NCBI GenBank assembly: GCA_001898075.1
Contig: MKSD01000001.1
Coordinates: 796,108-860,107 of the forward strand
Length of the DNA: 64,000 nt
DNA from: Alphaproteobacteria bacterium 40-19
Lineage (GTDB): Bacteria; Pseudomonadota; Alphaproteobacteria; Holosporales; Holosporaceae
Reading direction: 5' to 3'
The number at the start of each line of letters is the position of its first letter. Within the stretch, counting starts at the first letter, position 1. Below, piece after piece: positions 45,184 through 55,699 of the stretch. The position numbers were made by a program, and so were the translations under genes. The notes under the pieces are model-generated. The model was not told the DNA's origin. It saw only the letters and a list, made by a program, of their open reading frames with translations, and did not search any database.

Positions 45184-47376
45184 TTGTCGACAGAATTGAC
45201 GCATTATCGCAATATTGGGATTATGGCCCACATTGATGCAGGTAAGACAACCACCACAGAGCGTATTTTGTACTATACAGGGCGCAGTCATAAGATTGGT
45301 GAAGTCCACGAGGGGGCAGCCACCATGGACTGGATGGAACAAGAACAAGAACGTGGTATTACCATTACGTCAGCAGCAACTACCTGCTACTGGAAGGATT
45401 ATCGCATCAACATTATCGATACGCCGGGTCACGTAGACTTTACCATCGAGGTAGAGCGTTCTTTGCGGGTATTGGACGGCGCTATTGCAGTTTTTGATGG
45501 TGTGGCAGGTGTAGAGCCTCAGTCCGAAAAAGTGTGGCGTCAAGCCAATCGCTATCGGGTGCCTCGTTTAGCTTTTGTGAATAAGATGGATCGTACGGGG
45601 GCAGACTTCTTTCGGTGTGTGTCTATGATCAAAGATCGTCTAGGAGGTGTGCCCGCTGTCATTCAGCTGCCGATCGGACGTGAAAGTGAATTTTTGGGTA
45701 TCGTAGACTTAGTAAACCTGAAGGCGGTGTATTGGTCCGGGGAAAGTTTAGGGGCAAGCTTTACTGTATGCGACATTGCCCATTGGGTAGTAGAAGGGGC
45801 AGAACAACGTGTCAGCCAGTTGGTTCAGGAAGTGCAAGAGCAAATGAGCAAAGATGGAGGCGTTTCTGATACTCTGAATGCCATGATTGCCCAGACACTG
45901 ACTTCAGAACTGGTCGAGCAAATCAAGCTTTATCGTGAAATGCTGGTGGAATTGGTAGCAGAGCAGGATGATTCGACGCTGCACCAATACTTAGAAACGG
46001 GACAATTATCTATTCCTCAAATTCAAAGCTGTATTCGCAAAGGAACCTTATCTTTTTCTTTTGTACCAGTTTTGTGTGGGTCTGCCTTTAAGAATAAAGG
46101 AGTTCAGACTCTATTAGATTCAGTGATTGATTATTTACCTTCTCCGTTGGATATGCCTGCAGTGGAAGGAACAAACTTGCGTGGGGATGAGACATTGATT
46201 CGTCGCCCTGACGTTAATGAGCCGTTCTCTGGGTTAGCCTTTAAGGTAGCCACAGATCCGTTTGTCGGTTCTTTAACCTATTTCCGTATTTATTCAGGAA
46301 AACTGGAATCCGGGGATCAGGTTTTGAACAGTACAAAAGATAAAAAAGAGCGTATTGGCCGTATGCTTCAGATGCATGCTAATATGCGAGAAGATATTAA
46401 AGAATCTTCAGCAGGAGATATCGTGGCTTTGGCCGGGCTGCGTTTGACCACTACCGGAGATACTTTGTGCGATGTGGACAAGCCTGTTATCTTAGAAAAG
46501 ATGGATTTTCCAGATCCTGTGATTTCTATGGCTCTGGAGCCTAAAACCAAAGCAGACCAAGAGCGTATGGGGATTGCCCTTTCTCGTCTTACATCAGAAG
46601 ATCCTTCTTTACGAGTTGTCAGTGACCCAGAAACGGGGCAGACGCTTATTTCGGGAATGGGAGAGCTCCATCTAGAAATTATTGTGGATCGTATGAAACG
46701 AGAATTTAAGGTAGAAGCTGTCGTGGGTGCTCCACAAGTCGCCTATCGCGAAACTATTTCTAAGACTTATGAAATTGATTATACCCACAAGAAACAAACG
46801 GGTGGTTCTGGGCAGTTTGCAAAAGTTAAAATTATTTTTGAACCTTTAGAGCCAGGCTCTGGTTTTGTATTTGAAAATAAAATTGTAGGGGGTGCTATTC
46901 CTCGCGAATACATTCCGGCTGTTGAAAAAGGTATTGAAATTGCTAAGGAAACCGGGGTGATGTTGGGCTATCCAACCATTGATTTTAAAGCGACTTTGAT
47001 TGATGGAGCATATCACGATGTAGACTCTAGTGTGTTCGCCTTTGAAGTGGCTGCTAAAGCTGCTTTCCGGGAAGGAATGGCTAAGGCGGCTCCTAAAATT
47101 TTAGAGCCTATGATGGACGTGGAAGTCGTAACGCCAGAAGAATATATGGGCGATGTCATAGGTGACCTAAATAGTCGTCGTGGTCAGATTAAAAGTATGG
47201 AAGACCAGGCCAATGCGAAATTGGTGAGTGCTGTTGTTCCTTTAGCAGGGATGTTTGGATACGTTGGGGATCTGCGTTCTATGTCTCAGGGCCGCGCTGT
47301 GTACACCATGTTATTTGGTCATTATGCTCAGGTCCCTGAATCTGCTGTTAGTAAAATTGCTCGTAAAGGACAATAA
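45184..47376 (+). CDS. fusA: elongation factor G
   Basis: Translocase of translation, also acting in ribosome recycling. 730 residues from a TTG behind AAAGGGGGA; G motifs are [12 protein letters not shown], the switch [23 protein letters not shown] and CGSAFKNKG. Domains II to V are complete to the end ([17 protein letters not shown]). It is about 35 residues longer than standard EF-G because of extra sequence in the G' subdomain (roughly residues 205-255). It is not in the usual rpsL-rpsG-fusA-tuf cluster. The G motifs and complete length argue against a pseudogene. Confidence 0.95.
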   Translation: MSTELTHYRNIGIMAHIDAGKTTTTERILYYTGRSHKIGEVHEGAATMDWMEQEQERGITITSAATTCYWKDYRINIIDTPGHVDFTIEVERSLRVLDGAIAVFDGVAGVEPQSEKVWRQANRYRVPRLAFVNKMDRTGADFFRCVSMIKDRLGGVPAVIQLPIGRESEFLGIVDLVNLKAVYWSGESLGASFTVCDIAHWVVEGAEQRVSQLVQEVQEQMSKDGGVSDTLNAMIAQTLTSELVEQIKLYREMLVELVAEQDDSTLHQYLETGQLSIPQIQSCIRKGTLSFSFVPVLCGSAFKNKGVQTLLDSVIDYLPSPLDMPAVEGTNLRGDETLIRRPDVNEPFSGLAFKVATDPFVGSLTYFRIYSGKLESGDQVLNSTKDKKERIGRMLQMHANMREDIKESSAGDIVALAGLRLTTTGDTLCDVDKPVILEKMDFPDPVISMALEPKTKADQERMGIALSRLTSEDPSLRVVSDPETGQTLISGMGELHLEIIVDRMKREFKVEAVVGAPQVAYRETISKTYEIDYTHKKQTGGSGQFAKVKIIFEPLEPGSGFVFENKIVGGAIPREYIPAVEKGIEIAKETGVMLGYPTIDFKATLIDGAYHDVDSSVFAFEVAAKAAFREGMAKAAPKILEPMMDVEVVTPEEYMGDVIGDLNSRRGQIKSMEDQANAKLVSAVVPLAGMFGYVGDLRSMSQGRAVYTMLFGHYAQVPESAVSKIARKGQ

Positions 47377-47399
47377 TTTTATTGACTAGATAAATAAAA

Positions 47400-47427
47400 A
47401 GGGTTTGGGATACTTCTTCCAAACCCT
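47400..47427 (-). terminator. hairpin with minus-strand T run, before the DedA gene
   Basis: AGGGTTTGGGA (47400-47410) pairs with TTCCAAACCCT (47417-47427) with one G-T pair and a 6-base loop. The T run expected of a terminator is on the minus strand (A run at 47395-47400). On the plus strand it lies between fusA and the DedA gene. Confidence 0.45.
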
Positions 47428-47442
47428 AGTAAGGAGAATTGT

Positions 47443-48012
47443 GTGGAGCAAGGACTGATTGAATTCGTTCAAAATTATGGGTATTGGGCTGTACTTTTAG
47501 GTTCTTTTGTGGAAGGGGAATCGGTTATTCTGACTGCCAGTGCTATGGCTTATGCAGGGCACTTGGATATTATAAAAGTTATGCTTGTGGCTTTTATAGG
47601 AACCTTAATAGCAGATCAGTTATTATTCTTTTTAGGCTATTTTTACGGTCCCAGAACCATCAACTGGGTTAAAAATCGCTTTCCCAAAAGTTCTCCTTAT
47701 ATTGAAAAAGCTTTAAATTTTTTAGAAAAATATCAAACCCTTTATATCCTTAGTTTTCGTTTTATTTGGGGTATTCGTATTATTAGTTCGGTTATTATTG
47801 GTGCGCAAAAAGTCCCGTTTTTAAGGTTTGCTTTTCTGAATTGTGTCTCAGCCATTGTCTGGAGTGTGCTGAGTTGTAGTGTGGGGTATTTTTTAGGTGG
47901 CGCTTTTAGTTATTTAAAAGAAAATTACGGGTCTTACGTGACTTGGGGAATATTGGGAATTATTGTTTTAAGTGTTCTATTTTGGAAACTGAAAAAAAAG
48001 AAGAACTCGTGA
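47443..48012 (+). CDS. DedA-family membrane protein
   Basis: 189 residues from a GTG behind AAGGAG. Family marks are GYWAVLLGSFVEGESVILTASAMAYAG with the conserved acidic Glu, ADQLLFFLGYFYGP, then KYQTLYILSFRFIWGIRIISSVIIGAQKVPFLRF, where the RFIWGIR arginines are typical, and a C-terminal membrane helix and Lys-rich tail. DedA proteins are undecaprenyl-phosphate or phospholipid carriers (flippase-like) in the inner membrane. Four to five membrane segments are visible. Which lipid this one handles cannot be told. Confidence 0.88.
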   Translation: MEQGLIEFVQNYGYWAVLLGSFVEGESVILTASAMAYAGHLDIIKVMLVAFIGTLIADQLLFFLGYFYGPRTINWVKNRFPKSSPYIEKALNFLEKYQTLYILSFRFIWGIRIISSVIIGAQKVPFLRFAFLNCVSAIVWSVLSCSVGYFLGGAFSYLKENYGSYVTWGILGIIVLSVLFWKLKKKKNS

Positions 48013-48260
48013 CAGATAGTAGAATGCTTTAAAACAGAAAAGCATTATCACAGTGAAACAAGGGTTAAAACAGAATTTTTGCAAAGAAATTAAAACAATT
48101 CACCTAGATTGTTTTATTTATAGTCCTTTTTATTTGGAATCTTCGTTGTAAACAAAAAATATTTAATGAAAAATTTTTAATATTGTTACCTAAGGCAATG
48201 TAGGGATATTTATTAAGGTTGTACGGTCTGTAGGCCTTAATGAATTTGGAAACAGATACT

Positions 48261-49688
48261 TTAGCTCTTTAAATCCTTTTTAGCTGTGCTGTTTGAAAAT
48301 TTAGTTTTCTGCCCATCGAAATGCAGAAAAATACTGCCAATAGGGCCATGCCGCTGTTTGGCAATCACAATTTCTGCTAGATTATAAACTTCGGTCATAT
48401 GCTTTTGCCAAAGAACCATTTTTTCTGATCCTTCTTGAGGTTTATTACGAGACTCGTAGTACTCTTCCCGGTAAATAAACATGACCACATCTGCATCTTG
48501 TTCGATGGTTCCTGATTCTCGTAAGTCTGACAGCATAGGCCTTTTGTCTTCCCTTTGTTCCACAGCTCTTGAAAGCTGAGAAAGAGCTATGACAGGTACC
48601 TCCAGTTGCTTGGCTAAGTTTTTCAAACCTCGGGTGATTTCGGACAATTCTTGGACCCGGTTTTCACTTCCACCCCGGTCACTGGAAAGCAATTGCAAAT
48701 AATCGACGATAATCAGGCCAATGGATTCTTTGCGTTTAAGGCGTCGGGCTCGGGTTAACAGACCTGAAATAGTCAGGGCCGGAGTATCGTCAAGAAAAAG
48801 GGGAAGGCGGGAAAGATTCTGGGATAACTCTAAAAAAGATGGAAACGCACTTTGATCAATGGCTCCACGGCGAATACGATCGGAAGAAATCCCAGTCTCT
48901 TGACCTAAAATGCGCAAGGCCAGTTGCAGCGAAGACATTTCTAAGGAAAAAAAGGCGACTCCTGCTCCCGAGCCCTTGACTGGATTTTTCAGTTTAGCCA
49001 GAGCAGCATTAAAGGCGATGTTTGTGGCTAAAGCTGATTTTCCCATAGAGGGTCTTCCCGCTAAAATGACAAGATCGGAAGGGTGAAGCCCCCCTAGCAT
49101 TTTATCTAGATCTAAAAAACCAGTTGTGACGCCCACCACGTGACTGTCCCGTTGGTAAGCAATCTGAGCGCTGGCGATGGCTTCAGCTAACGCACTGGAA
49201 AAGTCTTGACAGGTTTGGTATTCTCGGTGACTGGCCAAAGAAAACAGTTGTCCTTCTAAGATTTCAATCTGGGCTGAGGCATCAGGAGCTTGAATATCTT
49301 GGTCACACGCCCGCTCTACCGCTTGCTGGCTGAGGTGGATCAACTCTCGGCGTAGATGAAGGTCATAAACAAGGCGACCATAGTCGTTAATGTTAAAAGA
49401 AGGGATCATTAACGATGCCAGTTGAGACAAATAGTCTGCGGATGTGGTTTCTTGTGTAGGATCTTCTTTGTCTAAATAAGATTTCAAGTATTGGTTTAAG
49501 GTAACAGGATTGGCTAATTGTCCTTTTTTGATCAGAAAGGTAATAGCTTCAAATAATTTTTGATGTAAGCCTGTATAAAAATGACCAGACCTTAGCTCAT
49601 CAGGCAAGGATTCAAAGGCCTGGTTGTTTTTTAATAAAATAGCCAAAACACATTGCTCGGCTTCCAAATTGTAAGGAAGAGTTGTCAT
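48261..49688 (-). CDS. dnaB: replicative DNA helicase DnaB
   Basis: 475 residues. Hexameric 5'-3' helicase at the replication fork. The N-terminal helical domain (PYNLEAEQCVLAILLKNN) and linker are followed by the RecA-like core with Walker A GRPSMGKS (211-218), then FSLEMSS, DYLQLLS, ALSQLSRAVEQREDKRPMLSDLRESGTIEQDADVVMFIYR and a C-terminal KQRHGPIG. No intein interrupts the Walker A. It starts 26 bases after the ftsH stop and is likely co-transcribed. Confidence 0.96.
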   Translation of the reverse strand: MTTLPYNLEAEQCVLAILLKNNQAFESLPDELRSGHFYTGLHQKLFEAITFLIKKGQLANPVTLNQYLKSYLDKEDPTQETTSADYLSQLASLMIPSFNINDYGRLVYDLHLRRELIHLSQQAVERACDQDIQAPDASAQIEILEGQLFSLASHREYQTCQDFSSALAEAIASAQIAYQRDSHVVGVTTGFLDLDKMLGGLHPSDLVILAGRPSMGKSALATNIAFNAALAKLKNPVKGSGAGVAFFSLEMSSLQLALRILGQETGISSDRIRRGAIDQSAFPSFLELSQNLSRLPLFLDDTPALTISGLLTRARRLKRKESIGLIIVDYLQLLSSDRGGSENRVQELSEITRGLKNLAKQLEVPVIALSQLSRAVEQREDKRPMLSDLRESGTIEQDADVVMFIYREEYYESRNKPQEGSEKMVLWQKHMTEVYNLAEIVIAKQRHGPIGSIFLHFDGQKTKFSNSTAKKDLKS

Positions 49689-49714
49689 CCTGTGTTAGGT
49701 CCTCAAAACATTTC

Positions 49715-51682
49715 TTACAGCAAAGCAAAAGAGCACATTTCTGATCCAGAGGTTGATCCAGATCCTGTTCCTGAGCCTGAAAAAGATCCACCTTCCGGGG
49801 TAGATTCTTTTTGCTCTGTGGGAATTGGTTCCAACTCTTGGCTCTTTCTGCTTTGCAGGCTGCCAGTCTGGAACAGTTCTTTAATCTCTTGCCCTGAAAG
49901 AGTTTCATATTCTAACAGTGCTTCACTTAGAAGAGAGAGTTGATCGCGATAGGTCAGAAGCAAAGATCTAGAACGCAGGTAAGCATCTGACAGGATTTTT
50001 TTAACTTCTTCATCAATCACGGAAACAGCTCGTTCAGAAGCTTCTAACGCCAAACCATATGCTGGCTGATCTTCCTTGTCATAAGAAATCAGACCCACCG
50101 TTTCGCTCATCCCCCATTTCAGAACCATATTGCGGGCAATCTTGGTGGCCCATTTTAGGTCATTAGAAGCTCCTGTCGTGATGAATTCAGGACCAAAACA
50201 TAACTCTTCGGCAATCCTTCCTGCTAGGGCAATGGCCAGATCATCCAGTAAAGAAACTTTAGATTTGGAAACTTGATCTGTCTCTGGCAAACGGACCACC
50301 ATTCCCAAGGCCATACCTCGGGGCATAATAGTGGCTTTATGAATGGGATCGGAGTGTAAGGAGTGATAAGCCACAACGGCATGACCCGCTTCGTGACATG
50401 CTGTCAAACGCCGCTCTTTTTCGGTCATAATTAAAGATTTTTTTTCTGGGCCCATAATTAGTTTGTCCACACACCAGTAAAAATCCTCCTGGTCTGCGGC
50501 CTCTTTATTAAGACGTGCAGCCCGTAACGCTGCTTCGTTCACCAAATTTTCTAAATCAGCCCCTGAAAATCCAGGAGTCCCTTTAGCGATGTTCATTGCT
50601 TCTATGCCCGGGGCAACTTTAATTTTTTTAAGGTAGACGTTCAAAATGCTGGTCCGACCTCTTAAATCCGGTAAATTGATGTAGACTTGACGATCAAATC
50701 GTCCTGGGCGTAGTAAAGCCGGATCCAACACATCCACTCGGTTGGTGGCAGCTATGACGATGATTCCTTGCCGTCCTTCAAAGCCATCCATTTCGACCAG
50801 AAGCTGGTTTAAGGTTTGCTCTCTTTCATCGTTGGCTCCGGAAAACGCATTGCCCCGGGCCCGACCAACAGCATCAATTTCATCAATAAAAATCACTGCG
50901 GCTTTGCTGTGATGGGTTTGGCACACTTCTTGAGCTTGACGAAACATGTCTCGCACTCGACTGGCTCCTACCCCCACAAACAGCTCCATAAAGTCAGATC
51001 CTGCAATGGAAAAGAAAGGAACGCCGGCTTCTCCGGCTACAGCTTTGGCCAGAAGAGTTTTACCTGTTCCTGGAGGGCCCACAAGCAAAATACCCCGAGG
51101 GATACGTCCGCCAACTTTTTGAAATTTTTCAGGATGAGATAAAAAATCTACCACTTCTTGAAGATCCTCTTTGGCTTCATCCACCCCTTCTACGTCTTTA
51201 AAAGTGACTTGATTTTTCAAAGGATCAGACAGTTGAGCTTTGGACCGACCAAAGCCAAAAGCGCGCCCACTGTTGCTTTGAACCTGACGGAAAAAGAAAA
51301 ACCAGATTAGGCCAATGCACAAAACGGGAAAAAGGATATGAAAAAGTGTTAGAAACGTAAAAGAAGATACATCGGGAGGTAAAATTTGAACCCGAACGTT
51401 GTTTTCTTCCAACAGACGCATGGGAAAATTTTGAAACTGCATGAGCCTGGGAATAAAAGCTGCAAACGTTTGTCCATTGCTGTACGTTCCCCGAATATCT
51501 TCATCTTTAATGATGATTTCTTTGACTTTTCCTGTTTTTATTTTTTCAATCAGATCAGAAAAGACGACAGAAGGAATAGGTTCTTCTTTAAAATTTGTAC
51601 GATAAATATTAAAGGCTGCGATCAAAAAAAGACCTAATACAACCCATAGAACCAAACTTTTTGTGTTCTTTTTGAAATCCAT
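49715..51682 (-). CDS. ftsH: ATP-dependent zinc metalloprotease FtsH
   Basis: Membrane-bound protease that removes misfolded or regulatory membrane and soluble proteins. 655 residues; two membrane segments (about 8-26 and 110-130) flank a periplasmic domain. The AAA module has Walker A GPPGTGKT (202-209), Walker B IFIDEID (264-270) and the SRH region [18 protein letters not shown]. The protease part carries HEAGH (430-434). The C-terminus ends in a Gly/Ser-rich tail (about 628-655) that is not part of the FtsH core and is unusual in composition. Downstream is dnaB, upstream a glycosyltransferase. Confidence 0.96.
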   Translation of the reverse strand: MDFKKNTKSLVLWVVLGLFLIAAFNIYRTNFKEEPIPSVVFSDLIEKIKTGKVKEIIIKDEDIRGTYSNGQTFAAFIPRLMQFQNFPMRLLEENNVRVQILPPDVSSFTFLTLFHILFPVLCIGLIWFFFFRQVQSNSGRAFGFGRSKAQLSDPLKNQVTFKDVEGVDEAKEDLQEVVDFLSHPEKFQKVGGRIPRGILLVGPPGTGKTLLAKAVAGEAGVPFFSIAGSDFMELFVGVGASRVRDMFRQAQEVCQTHHSKAAVIFIDEIDAVGRARGNAFSGANDEREQTLNQLLVEMDGFEGRQGIIVIAATNRVDVLDPALLRPGRFDRQVYINLPDLRGRTSILNVYLKKIKVAPGIEAMNIAKGTPGFSGADLENLVNEAALRAARLNKEAADQEDFYWCVDKLIMGPEKKSLIMTEKERRLTACHEAGHAVVAYHSLHSDPIHKATIMPRGMALGMVVRLPETDQVSKSKVSLLDDLAIALAGRIAEELCFGPEFITTGASNDLKWATKIARNMVLKWGMSETVGLISYDKEDQPAYGLALEASERAVSVIDEEVKKILSDAYLRSRSLLLTYRDQLSLLSEALLEYETLSGQEIKELFQTGSLQSRKSQELEPIPTEQKESTPEGGSFSGSGTGSGSTSGSEMCSFALL

Positions 51683-51721
51683 AAGACAGAAAAAATGGTA
51701 AATAAATCCTATTGAATTCTA

Positions 51722-52891
51722 TCAGAAAAAGGTTTGTAAGATCAATAGAGTAAAAGACGAACTGTAAAGTCCTAAAATTTTATGATGAATTGCTGTATCA
51801 GAAAAATAGTTCTGTACAAATAAGCGACCTTTTTGCCCCATATCTGTTAAAATCTGTGGGGCTGTTAGAAAAGATTTCCGAATTTGTTCAGCCAAGGCTT
51901 CAGGATCTTTTGCAGGGATCAACCATCCTGTGATTTCGGGAACAACAGTTTGACGACATCCGGGTACATCGGTGGTGATGATAGGCCTGCCACAGCCGGC
52001 AGCTTCTAGTAGGCTTCTGGGAAGGCCTTCTCGGTACGAAGGTAAGACTGCAATATGAGTTTCTTGGTAGACTTGATTCATATCTGTGGCAAAGCCTTTG
52101 AAAATAATGTCTTTTTGTTGGTGCCATTGTTGAACTTTTTGTTCTGTCAATGAACTGGGATTATTAGGATCTACGGCTCCGTAAAGCCGAATTTCCAAAG
52201 GTAGATCCTTTAAAAGCCGCGCCGCTTGAACCAGTTCAGTGATGCCTTTATCTTTTAAAAGCCTGCTGACGCAGCTGACCACGAAAGGTGTTTTTGGGGG
52301 TATAGGATGGACGTTAAAAACAGATAGGTCAATACCTGAACCCGGGATGATATGAATGACTTGTTCCCAATGTTTTTTCCAAAAAAAGAGTTTTTTTAGA
52401 TCTTGCAAATCGTCTGGATTTTGAATCAGGATTTGGTTTTTAGGATTTTTAAAGGTTCGTGCAAAAAATGGATTAAAAATGACATTTTTAAGGACACTTC
52501 TTTTGATGCGATCCTTCAAAGAGCCCTCACTTGAGGTGAAAATGTACCCCAGACCTCCTAGGTCATAAAGCGCTTTTGGCACGTTCAATAAGGTGCTGAA
52601 GGGGATAAATTTAACGCCTACACTGTGCAGCACGTTAGGGTGATAGTCAGCCAAAACGTCTTTCATTTCTTTAAGGGCTAAAACATTTTGCAATAATCCA
52701 AAAGAGCCTCTGTGTACATGTTGTAAAGGAAAAACGGAAAGCCAAGGAGGTAGAGAAAGATTTTGTAAGGAACTATGGGAGGTCATCAATGCCACTTCCC
52801 ACCCTTGCTTGAAGGCAGCTTTTGCCAATAATTGACGGTGAGAAAGAAAATAGCGGGCATCCCCCACCAGAAAAAGAAGTTTTTTGCTCAT
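51722..52891 (-). CDS. glycosyltransferase family 4 protein
   Basis: 389 residues from the ATG at 52891, where the protein begins MSKKLLFLVGDARYFLSHR, typical of GT4 enzymes; the frame continues upstream to 53071 but that part is not family-like. GT-B fold: an N-terminal acceptor domain (HRQLLAKAAFKQGWEV, ALMTSH) and a C-terminal nucleotide-sugar domain with FVVSCVSRLLKDKGITELVQAARLL, GFATDMNQVYQETHIAVLPSYREGLPRSLLEAAGCGRPIITTDVPG (E-x7-E type site). It probably builds a surface polysaccharide; acceptor and sugar are unknown. Confidence 0.88.
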   Translation of the reverse strand: MSKKLLFLVGDARYFLSHRQLLAKAAFKQGWEVALMTSHSSLQNLSLPPWLSVFPLQHVHRGSFGLLQNVLALKEMKDVLADYHPNVLHSVGVKFIPFSTLLNVPKALYDLGGLGYIFTSSEGSLKDRIKRSVLKNVIFNPFFARTFKNPKNQILIQNPDDLQDLKKLFFWKKHWEQVIHIIPGSGIDLSVFNVHPIPPKTPFVVSCVSRLLKDKGITELVQAARLLKDLPLEIRLYGAVDPNNPSSLTEQKVQQWHQQKDIIFKGFATDMNQVYQETHIAVLPSYREGLPRSLLEAAGCGRPIITTDVPGCRQTVVPEITGWLIPAKDPEALAEQIRKSFLTAPQILTDMGQKGRLFVQNYFSDTAIHHKILGLYSSSFTLLILQTFF

Positions 52892-53039
52892 AAATCTTTC
52901 ATCAAAGACAACGAAAAAGGTCATGGAATTCCAATCTATCTTCTGGTAAAAGTCAAGAAGATAAAAATTTTTGATGTGGGGATATGACAATTTTAGAATA
53001 TAATAGAGGTCATTTTTGCTTAAAAGCCGCGATTTTGGG

Positions 53040-53839
53040 CAGGCCCTATGGCAATGGTCTGAGAAAGTCACCGGTATTATCCCCGGACATTTTCTAAAAA
53101 ATCATCAATTGCATTGCAATTGGTGTGCGGATACTCGCAGTTTCGTGCCCAACCCTCCAAAGCAAACAGAGGCAGAGTTTAGCCTTGCCTTGATCGCATC
53201 ATCCAAGAATATAGAGGCTCTCCTAATTTTATTAAAAAATGATCACGTTATTCTTGTGGGGCATTCTATCCATGCTTTTATGGCTCTGGAATAGGCACGG
53301 CAGTTTCCCGTTCAAGGCATCATCTTGTTTTGGTGGCCAGCAGTCCCATAGCAGGACCAGAAATTTATCAAAAAGCAGATCAATATTTTGAAGAATCCAT
53401 TTGCTCAGAAAGAAAAGCAGCTTTTGAAAGAAATATGCAGAAGTTGATGGAAAGCAAGGATTCATCATTGATCGCCGGCCTGGGCGCTTTTGGCCCGAAA
53501 CTTTGATATGATTGCCATTTCGATGCATCCAAATTATGGGAGGAAGGTGTGGAAGTCAACTTTCTGGGGGCAAGCATCGCTTGGGGCTCTATGTTTGCCC
53601 AGTATAATACAAGGTAGGCTTCGGCAGACATTCAATGTCCTATATTTTTGAATCTAGGTCGGTACGATTACTTTAATCCCCCAGAGTTATAGGAAGGGTA
53701 TCGCGATTGTGAGGCAGATCTGACCATCCGGGTTTTTGAAAAAAGCAGCCATACTTCGCAACTAGAAGAGCCAAGACATTTTGATGAAGAGCTCTTGCAA
53801 TGGTTGAAGAAGAAATTAATTTCCCTTTTTAAGGTGTAG
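53040..53839 (+). pseudogene. decayed alpha/beta hydrolase
   Basis: Recognisable blocks of a hydrolase are spread over all three plus frames: VILVGHSIHAFMALE followed by a stop and ARQFPVQGIIL, then SSPIAGPEIYQKADQYFEES, DASKLWEEGVEVNFLGASIAWGSMFAQYN, CPIFLNLGRYDYFNPPEL and KSSHTSQLEEPRHFDEELLQWL, ending at 53839. The GHSxG nucleophile elbow has lost its last Gly (GHSIH). The acid (GRYD) and His (SSHT) blocks are still visible. At least three in-frame stops and frame changes make function impossible. The 5' end is uncertain. It is next to a second broken gene. Confidence 0.85.
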
Positions 53840-53917
53840 ACTTTTTAGTCTGTATTGTATTGTATTTCATACTAAATAGTGTAAAATATATGCATAGTGA
53901 GACTATAAGGTATTACA

Positions 53918-54493
53918 ATGAACTTATCCAATTACCTTCCAATATGCGATGCTGTTGTGCGGCTGATGGCCCCTTTAGTAGAGATAGTCATTCATGATAT
54001 TGATCAAGACATGATCATTTATATTAATGGCAAGTTTTCTAATCGCACAATAGGAGATGCGAGTTTACTTGATCCAGAAGAGTTCAATAGTATAAACACA
54101 ATAGTCTATCCAAAAGTTAACTTTGATAGTAGGCCTATCAAGTCTATTTCAGTTCTTCTTGAGAAGAATTATCTTTTGTGTATCAACTGTGATATCTCTA
54201 TATTCAATAAGATGCAAGAGTTAAGTAGCGTTTTTCTTCAGATAGGCAAGCAGTCTCCGTCGCTTTTTACGAATGACTGGCAGGAAAAATTGCACGTCAC
54301 TATTCATGCTTATTTACAAAACCATAACCTGTCATTCGATCATTTGTCTCAAAGTGATAAGAAAACTTTGGTTAAGCATTTACTTGATCTTGGAGCATTT
54401 CATGAGAAAAATGCGGCAGATTATGTCGCGAAAGTGCTGGGGTTAGGGCGGGCTACTGTTTTTAAATATTTAAAAGAATGGAGGACGCAATGA
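53918..54493 (+). CDS. YheO-like transcriptional regulator (PAS_6 plus HTH)
   Basis: 191 residues. The first part is the PAS-like sensor of this family (YLPICDAVVRLMAPLVEIVIHDID, IIYINGKFSNRTIGDASL). The last 60 residues are a helix-turn-helix (LSQSDKKTLVKHLLDLGAFHEKNAADYVAKVLGLGRATVFKYLKEWR). DauR-type relatives sense amino acids or their derivatives. It ends four bases into the broken aminotransferase gene, so the two were an operon. The frame is intact although both neighbours are ruined, so it may still be expressed. Confidence 0.8.
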   Translation: MNLSNYLPICDAVVRLMAPLVEIVIHDIDQDMIIYINGKFSNRTIGDASLLDPEEFNSINTIVYPKVNFDSRPIKSISVLLEKNYLLCINCDISIFNKMQELSSVFLQIGKQSPSLFTNDWQEKLHVTIHAYLQNHNLSFDHLSQSDKKTLVKHLLDLGAFHEKNAADYVAKVLGLGRATVFKYLKEWRTQ

Positions 54494-55611
54494 ATATCTT
54501 TAAATTAGAGGCCTACCTCGCAAAATACGAATTTTCAGCAAAGTACTTATTATGCTGCTCAGACGCAGAGAGCTTTACGATGTCAGAGATTATAGGTATA
54601 GCCAGTTCGAAGCAAATGGATTTATGGCAGAACCTACGTCTTGGATATTACCGAAGCATCTGGATTGCCGGCTTTGCGCGAAATGGTAGCAGAGAAATTA
54701 TATCCTGGGCTTGGACCAAATAATATACTCATGTTTGCGGGGGCTGAAGAAGGTATATTTTGTACTCTTTATGCTCTTGTTGACTGTGGTGATCATATGT
54801 CATCGTTTTGACACCTTGCTATCAATCACTCCTTGAAATTCCAAAGTCCAAAGGTGCAGAAGTGACAGAGATAAAGCTTAAAGAAGAAAATGATTGGCGT
54901 ATTGATTTGCACGCCATCCGAGATGCAGTAAAGCCCAATACAAAATGTATAATCATTAATTTTCCTCATAATCCTACCGGTCAAGTTATTGAAGAAGGTG
55001 AGCTACACGCGCTGATAGATATATGTAAGTCAAATGGTATTTGGCTGTTTTCTTATGAAGTTTATAGGCTTCTTGGAGCTTCAAATAAGCCCTGGGTTTC
55101 TCCTGCAGCCTGTATGTATAATCAAGCATTATCGTTGGGGGTCATGAGTAAAGCTTTTGGTATGGCTGGTCTACGTATTGGGTGGATTGCGTGTCAAGCC
55201 AAAACGTTTTTGAAAAAAGTAATTCAGGTCAAGTACTACACCTCTATCTGTAATAGTGCCCCTTCAGAGGTATTAACCCTAATGGCTTTGCATCATAAAG
55301 ATGCGATCTTAGAACGGAACAATAAAATTATTGCTGACAATCTCAAGCTTCTTGATCAATTTTTCACAGAATACAGCTTTCTTTTCCAATGGGTACGTCC
55401 ACAGGGAGGATGTGTTGGATTTGTGAAGTATAAAGGCTCAGGTTCTGTTGAGTCTTTTTGTGAGCAATTGGTAAATACGCAGAACGTTCTTCTTATGCCT
55501 GCGTCCATTTATGATGATGAAAGTAACCATTTTAGGATAGGATTTGGTAGGAAAAATATGCCTCAGTGTCTAGATCAATTCAAAGAGTTTTTAAGTTATG
55601 AAGAGAGTTAA
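54490..55611 (+). pseudogene. class I/II aminotransferase with two frameshifts
   Basis: The protein reads from the ATG at 54490 to about 54648, where one extra T breaks the frame. It continues in another frame (TEASGLPALREMVAEKLYPGL...AEEGIFCTLYALVDCGDH) until two extra bases at about 54795-54798 shift it back; the rest runs to 55611. The insertions total three bases. The C-terminal part has FPHNPTGQ, the PLP lysine in SKAFGMAGLRIGW and a late Arg (FRIGFG). In the D/E-V-Y-R motif the PLP-pairing Asp is a Tyr (SYEVYR). That and the shifts suggest loss of function, unless sequencing errors explain the shifts. Confidence 0.85.
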
Positions 55612-55699
55612 CCGTGTTCTTGATCTGTTAAAAATAAGGGTTTTTTGCCTTTTGATTATTTTTTGGGCAAAATGAAGCTTTAACACAGGTTTTAAAAAA

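Noticed and set aside
54478-54723. 81-codon frame as an independent gene
   Set aside because: It is the 5' piece of the frameshifted aminotransferase; beyond the inserted T it no longer encodes family sequence.
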